Assembly: GCA_964602985.1 (NCBI GenBank)
Contig: CAZRTJ010000013.1
Span: 36,179-100,178 of the forward strand
DNA from: CAYZJB01 sp964602985
GTDB lineage: Bacteria; CLD3; SB21
Reading direction: 5' to 3'
DNA: 64,000 nucleotides
In this document: positions 60,757-64,000 of the stretch, in pieces
Position numbering within the stretch: position 1 is the stretch's first letter
Layout: each line of letters opens with the position of its first letter
The notes under the pieces: generated by a model
Told to the model about the DNA's origin: nothing
Databases searched by the model: none
The model's input: only the letters and a program-made list of their open reading frames with translations
Position numbers and translations under genes: made by a program

Positions 60757-61452
60757 ATGTCAGAAGTATACAGACCGATCCCGCTGTCGTATGTCCGACG
60801 ATCCCAAGAGGAGATGCGACAGCGAGCGAAATCATTTTACGAAGAGATGGCGCGGCGCCGCAGTTGTCGCTTTTTCTCCGATGAGCCGGTACCACGCGAG
60901 TGTATCGAACTGGCAATCCGTGCGGCGTCTACGGCTCCTTCCGGAGCCCACAAGCAGCCCTGGACATGGGTGGTCGTGGATCATCCCGAACTGAAACGAA
61001 AAATCCGTGAGGCCGCTGAAAAGGAAGAGAAGATCAGCTATGAAGGCGGACGCATGCCCGCGGAATGGCTCCAGGCGCTGGTCCCCATGGGCACGGATTG
61101 GCACAAGCCCTTTCTCGAGACGGCCCCGTTTCTGGTGGTTTGCTTCCGGCAAAATTATGGATACACTGACCGGGAGGAACGCATGACCCACTACTACGTC
61201 CACGAGAGCGTCGGCATCGCGTGTGGTCTGTTCATCACAGCCATTCACCATATGGGCCTGGTCACCCTGACCCACACACCGAGTCCGATGACCTTTCTTT
61301 CGTCAGTATTGAATCGGCCGGAAAATGAAAAACCCTTCATCCTATTTCCGGTTGGATATCCGGACGCGGACGCGACCGTCCCTGATCTGCATCGAAAGAC
61401 CTTGAATGAGGTCGTGCAATGGAATGATGGAATCCTGCCTGCAGCAACATAG
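60757..61452 (+). CDS. nitroreductase-family flavoprotein resembling iodotyrosine (halotyrosine) dehalogenase
   Basis: A 231-residue FMN enzyme. The FMN-binding RRRSCRFFSDEPVP and AASTAPSGAHKQPWTWVVV are general nitroreductase features. The middle lid, EKEEKISYEGGRMPAEWLQALVPMGTDWHKPFLETAPFLVVCF, follows the iodotyrosine deiodinase layout. Those enzymes use a Glu, a Tyr and a Lys from this lid to grip the zwitterion of a halotyrosine; all three candidates are present. Bacterial members are known to reductively dehalogenate iodotyrosine. ATG 60757 is chosen over a GTG one codon upstream. Confidence 0.8.
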   Translation: MSEVYRPIPLSYVRRSQEEMRQRAKSFYEEMARRRSCRFFSDEPVPRECIELAIRAASTAPSGAHKQPWTWVVVDHPELKRKIREAAEKEEKISYEGGRMPAEWLQALVPMGTDWHKPFLETAPFLVVCFRQNYGYTDREERMTHYYVHESVGIACGLFITAIHHMGLVTLTHTPSPMTFLSSVLNRPENEKPFILFPVGYPDADATVPDLHRKTLNEVVQWNDGILPAAT

Positions 61453-61453
61453 T

Positions 61454-64000
61454 ATGTTCAAAGAACTTCCCTCACCAGACGAATTTTCGCAAACGGAACA
61501 GCGAGTGCTGGAGCGCTGGAAGGCGAATGACATTTTCCGTAAGTCGATCGACAATCGGCCCGTTGGCCGTCCCTACGTGTTCTACGAGGGCCCGCCAACG
61601 GCGAATGGACGACCGGGCATTCATCATGTCCTGGCTCGGACGGTCAAAGACTTCGTGTGTCGGTACAAGACCATGCACGGGTATCGCGTGCATCGCAAGG
61701 GCGGCTGGGATACCCACGGGTTACCCGTAGAAATCGAAGTTGAAAAATCGCTGCAGATCAGTGGAAAGAAAGACATCGAGGCCTACGGCGTCGAGAACTT
61801 CAACCGCAAGTGCCACGAGAGCGTCTGGACGTACAAGGAACTCTGGGATCGACTCACGGACCGCATGGGCTACTGGGTCGATCTGAAGGATCCATACGTG
61901 ACATGCGATAATAACTACATCGAGTCTGTGTGGTGGGTTTTGTCTCGCTTCTATGAAAAAGGACTCATCTACAAGGGCTTCAAGGTGGTCCCCTATTGTC
62001 CCCGCTGCGGCACTCCCCTCTCATCCCACGAGGTCGCCCAGGGCTATCAGACGGTCAAAGACCCTTCGGTGTATGTCAAGTTCAGAGTGAAGAATTCGGA
62101 AGACACCTTCTTCCTGGTGTGGACGACGACGCCGTGGACGCTGATTTCCAATGTCGCCCTCGCGGTCGGGCCCGACATCCAGTACGTCAAGGTGCGGCAC
62201 GAGGATCAGTACCTCATCCTTGCGGAAGCTCGACTCGCCGCACTCTTTCCTGACGGTGCGGAAGTGCTAGAGCGCATGACAGGAGGTGACATCCTCGGTT
62301 GGGAATACGAACGATTGTTCGACTACCTTGAGGTGGACAAGAAGGCATTCTACGTGATTCCTGGTGATTTTGTCACGACTGGGGATGGAACCGGCATTGT
62401 CCACACGGCTCCGGCGTTTGGAGAAGACGACTTCCGTGTCGGCAAAGAAAACGATCTCCCGCTTCTCCGCCCCGTGGATGCGTCCGGCAAGTTCGAAGAC
62501 ATGGTGACAGACTTCAAAGGCCTCTTCGTCAAAGATGCGGATCCCGATATCGTCACGCACGTCAAGCGGCGAGGGTTGCTCTTCCGTTCGGAGAAATACG
62601 AACACAGTTACCCACACTGCTGGCGCCATCGCACGCCGCTGATCTATTACGCACGGGACGCATGGTACATCCGTACCACGTTCTTCAAGAAGGAAATGGT
62701 CTCCTACAATCAAACCGTCCATTGGTTTCCACCCGAGATCAAAGACGGCCGATTTGGCAATTGGCTGGAGAACAATATCGACTGGTCCCTGTCCAGAGAC
62801 CGGTACTGGGGAACGCCCCTCCCGATCTGGGTTCACGATGCGACGGGAGAAATGATTTTCGTGTCGAGCCGGGAGGAACTGCGGCGTGGACGCATGCGAG
62901 ATGGATCCGCGGTTCCGCATGACATGGACCTCCACAAGCCGTATGTCGATCACGTGATCTTCGAGCGCGACGGAAAGGTCTTTGAACGAACACCGGAAGT
63001 GATCGACGTCTGGTTTGATTCCGGTTCGATGCCTTTCGCCCAATGGCATTATCCGTTTGAGAATCAGGACACTTTCCAGGCGCAATTTCCGGCGGACTTT
63101 ATCTGCGAGGGCGTCGATCAGACGCGCGGGTGGTTTTACTCGCTGATGGCGATCTCTGCGTTTCTGATGGGCCGGTCTCCCTATCGCAATGTGATTGTGA
63201 ATGAACTGATCCTCGACGCTCACGGGCGCAAGATGAGCAAGTCACTCGGGAACGTGGTGGATCCGTTCTCGATGCTGGATCAGCATGGCGCCGATGTCCT
63301 GCGTTGGTATCTGCTCGTTCAGACACCGATTTGGCTCCCCAAACGCTTTGACGACGCCGGTCTACTCGAAATGAAGAAGAAGTTCTTCCGACCCCTTTTG
63401 GAGACCTACAAGTTCTTCAGCCTCTATGCGAATATCGACGGGTACGACGGTTCGGAGATGCCGATTGCACTGGGGCGGCGAACCGAACTGGACCGTTGGA
63501 TCCTGTCGCGACTGCACTCGCTGACATCGCACGTCACGGAGTGGTTGGACAGTTTTGAATTCACAAAAGCCGGAAAGGCCATACAAGAATTTGTCGAGGG
63601 TGACTTATCCAATTGGTATGTCCGTCTTTCCCGGCGACGATTCTGGAAGGGCGACAAAGGCCCGGACAAGACGGCGGCCTATCAGACCCTGCATGAGGTG
63701 CTGTCGGTCCTGAGTCGAATGATTGCCCCTTATTGTCCCTTCCTCGCGGATGAATTGTATCTGAAGGTTCACGCGTCGGATCGATGCGAGTCGGTGCATC
63801 TGGCAGACTTCCCCGTTGCATCCGCAGACGCCCGCAATCCTGATCTCGAAGCCAAAATGGACGCGCCGCGCCGGGCGGTGGAACTGGGCCGCGCGATTCG
63901 TGAACTCAAAGGCATCAAAACACGCCAACCGCTGGCCAAAATGATTGTCGTTACGGACGATCCGTTTAAGCGCCAGACCATAGAAGAATTTGCCGAGATC
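61454..64000 (+). CDS. ileS: isoleucyl-tRNA synthetase, C-terminus cut by window end
   Basis: Reading from ATG 61454, 849 codons stay open to the window edge, so the C-terminal anticodon-binding part is incomplete. The HIGH-type motif is GPPTANGRPGIHH, and KMSKSLGNVVDP is the KMSKS loop. WTTTPWTLISNVALAVGP starts the editing domain. WYIRTTFFKKEMV and SLSRDRYWGTPLPIW are IleRS-specific. The sequence looks like the longer, eukaryote-like IleRS2 type, which can resist mupirocin; that subtype is inferred, not tested. It starts 1 base after the nitroreductase stop. Confidence 0.95.
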   Translation, partial: MFKELPSPDEFSQTEQRVLERWKANDIFRKSIDNRPVGRPYVFYEGPPTANGRPGIHHVLARTVKDFVCRYKTMHGYRVHRKGGWDTHGLPVEIEVEKSLQISGKKDIEAYGVENFNRKCHESVWTYKELWDRLTDRMGYWVDLKDPYVTCDNNYIESVWWVLSRFYEKGLIYKGFKVVPYCPRCGTPLSSHEVAQGYQTVKDPSVYVKFRVKNSEDTFFLVWTTTPWTLISNVALAVGPDIQYVKVRHEDQYLILAEARLAALFPDGAEVLERMTGGDILGWEYERLFDYLEVDKKAFYVIPGDFVTTGDGTGIVHTAPAFGEDDFRVGKENDLPLLRPVDASGKFEDMVTDFKGLFVKDADPDIVTHVKRRGLLFRSEKYEHSYPHCWRHRTPLIYYARDAWYIRTTFFKKEMVSYNQTVHWFPPEIKDGRFGNWLENNIDWSLSRDRYWGTPLPIWVHDATGEMIFVSSREELRRGRMRDGSAVPHDMDLHKPYVDHVIFERDGKVFERTPEVIDVWFDSGSMPFAQWHYPFENQDTFQAQFPADFICEGVDQTRGWFYSLMAISAFLMGRSPYRNVIVNELILDAHGRKMSKSLGNVVDPFSMLDQHGADVLRWYLLVQTPIWLPKRFDDAGLLEMKKKFFRPLLETYKFFSLYANIDGYDGSEMPIALGRRTELDRWILSRLHSLTSHVTEWLDSFEFTKAGKAIQEFVEGDLSNWYVRLSRRRFWKGDKGPDKTAAYQTLHEVLSVLSRMIAPYCPFLADELYLKVHASDRCESVHLADFPVASADARNPDLEAKMDAPRRAVELGRAIRELKGIKTRQPLAKMIVVTDDPFKRQTIEEFAEI

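Noticed and set aside
1..64000. CRISPR arrays, insertion sequences, prophage or integron parts
   Set aside because: No regularly spaced repeats, transposase/integrase genes or terminal inverted repeats were found; gene order looks like a stable chromosome.

Overview
The window is a stretch of ordinary, gene-dense chromosome from a Gram-negative bacterium; about 57 protein genes, two tRNAs and an SRP RNA fill it almost edge to edge. The envelope is diderm: two large beta-barrel proteins (12180-14783, 27799-29820), a cytochrome-tagged barrel (39683-40912), lipoproteins and several TonB-like proteins are visible. Metabolism suggests menaquinone respiration by the futalosine route (MqnA), glycolysis/gluconeogenesis (gap-pgk-tpi) and a TCA cycle using a fused E1-E2 2-oxoglutarate dehydrogenase. 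The mix (DUF5916 and DUF5777 barrels, CHASE2 cyclase, bacterial eRF1-like protein, Kgd fusion) fits an uncultivated lineage near the FCB superphylum, but I cannot place it from sequence alone. I see no phage, IS element, integron or CRISPR array.

Layout. 1-9551 (minus): a glycolytic operon gap-pgk-tpi-secG with tRNA-Leu, a TPR protein, a DUF2007 protein and mqnA, followed by SRP RNA, dnaX, ybaB, recR, a geranylgeranyl reductase family gene and the start of a possible purine nucleoside phosphorylase. 9702-18584 (minus): CHASE2 adenylate/guanylate cyclase, a large outer-membrane barrel, tRNA-Ser, a thioesterase, a histone-H1-tailed protein, queG, a RluA-type pseudouridine synthase and a peroxiredoxin-like protein. 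18864-27734 (plus): a cation-homeostasis cluster (two CPA2 antiporters flanking a frame-shifted RCK potassium channel and a free-standing cyclic-nucleotide-binding protein), then an amidohydrolase, a TonB-like protein and a DUF1684 lipoprotein. 27799-37290: DUF5916 barrel, two alpha/beta hydrolases, a cyclic-2,3-diphosphoglycerate-synthetase-like GTPase, an AgmX-like protein and the Kgd fusion. 37490-46893 (plus): radical SAM protein, baeRF, two cytochrome-type proteins, then yajQ-galE-yicC-dedA-glnD. 46856-52186: Rieske protein/RlmI, lepA-cutA, prenyl synthase with a GbsR-like regulator. 52316-64000 (plus): ribD-lysE-gph-DUF58, a receiver protein, a multi-Hpt protein, a beta-helix/TonB protein, a halotyrosine-dehalogenase-like nitroreductase and ileS running off the end.

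Regulation is unusually readable. Many promoters follow TTGAnn-17-TAnnnT. Those of SRP RNA, tRNA-Ser and gap share an ACGCsGC discriminator. The gap leader begins with a hairpin whose 5' arm has two alternative partners. Three strong intrinsic terminators sit immediately in front of start codons, leaving no room for a promoter. ribD looks leaderless, and the GbsR-like gene has a 20-bp palindrome just after its predicted transcription start.

The best candidate for an undescribed system is the antiporter/channel/cyclic-nucleotide-binding cluster, possibly wired to the CHASE2 cyclase 7 kb away. The receiver, multi-Hpt and beta-helix-TonB trio at 55701-60666 is a second candidate.
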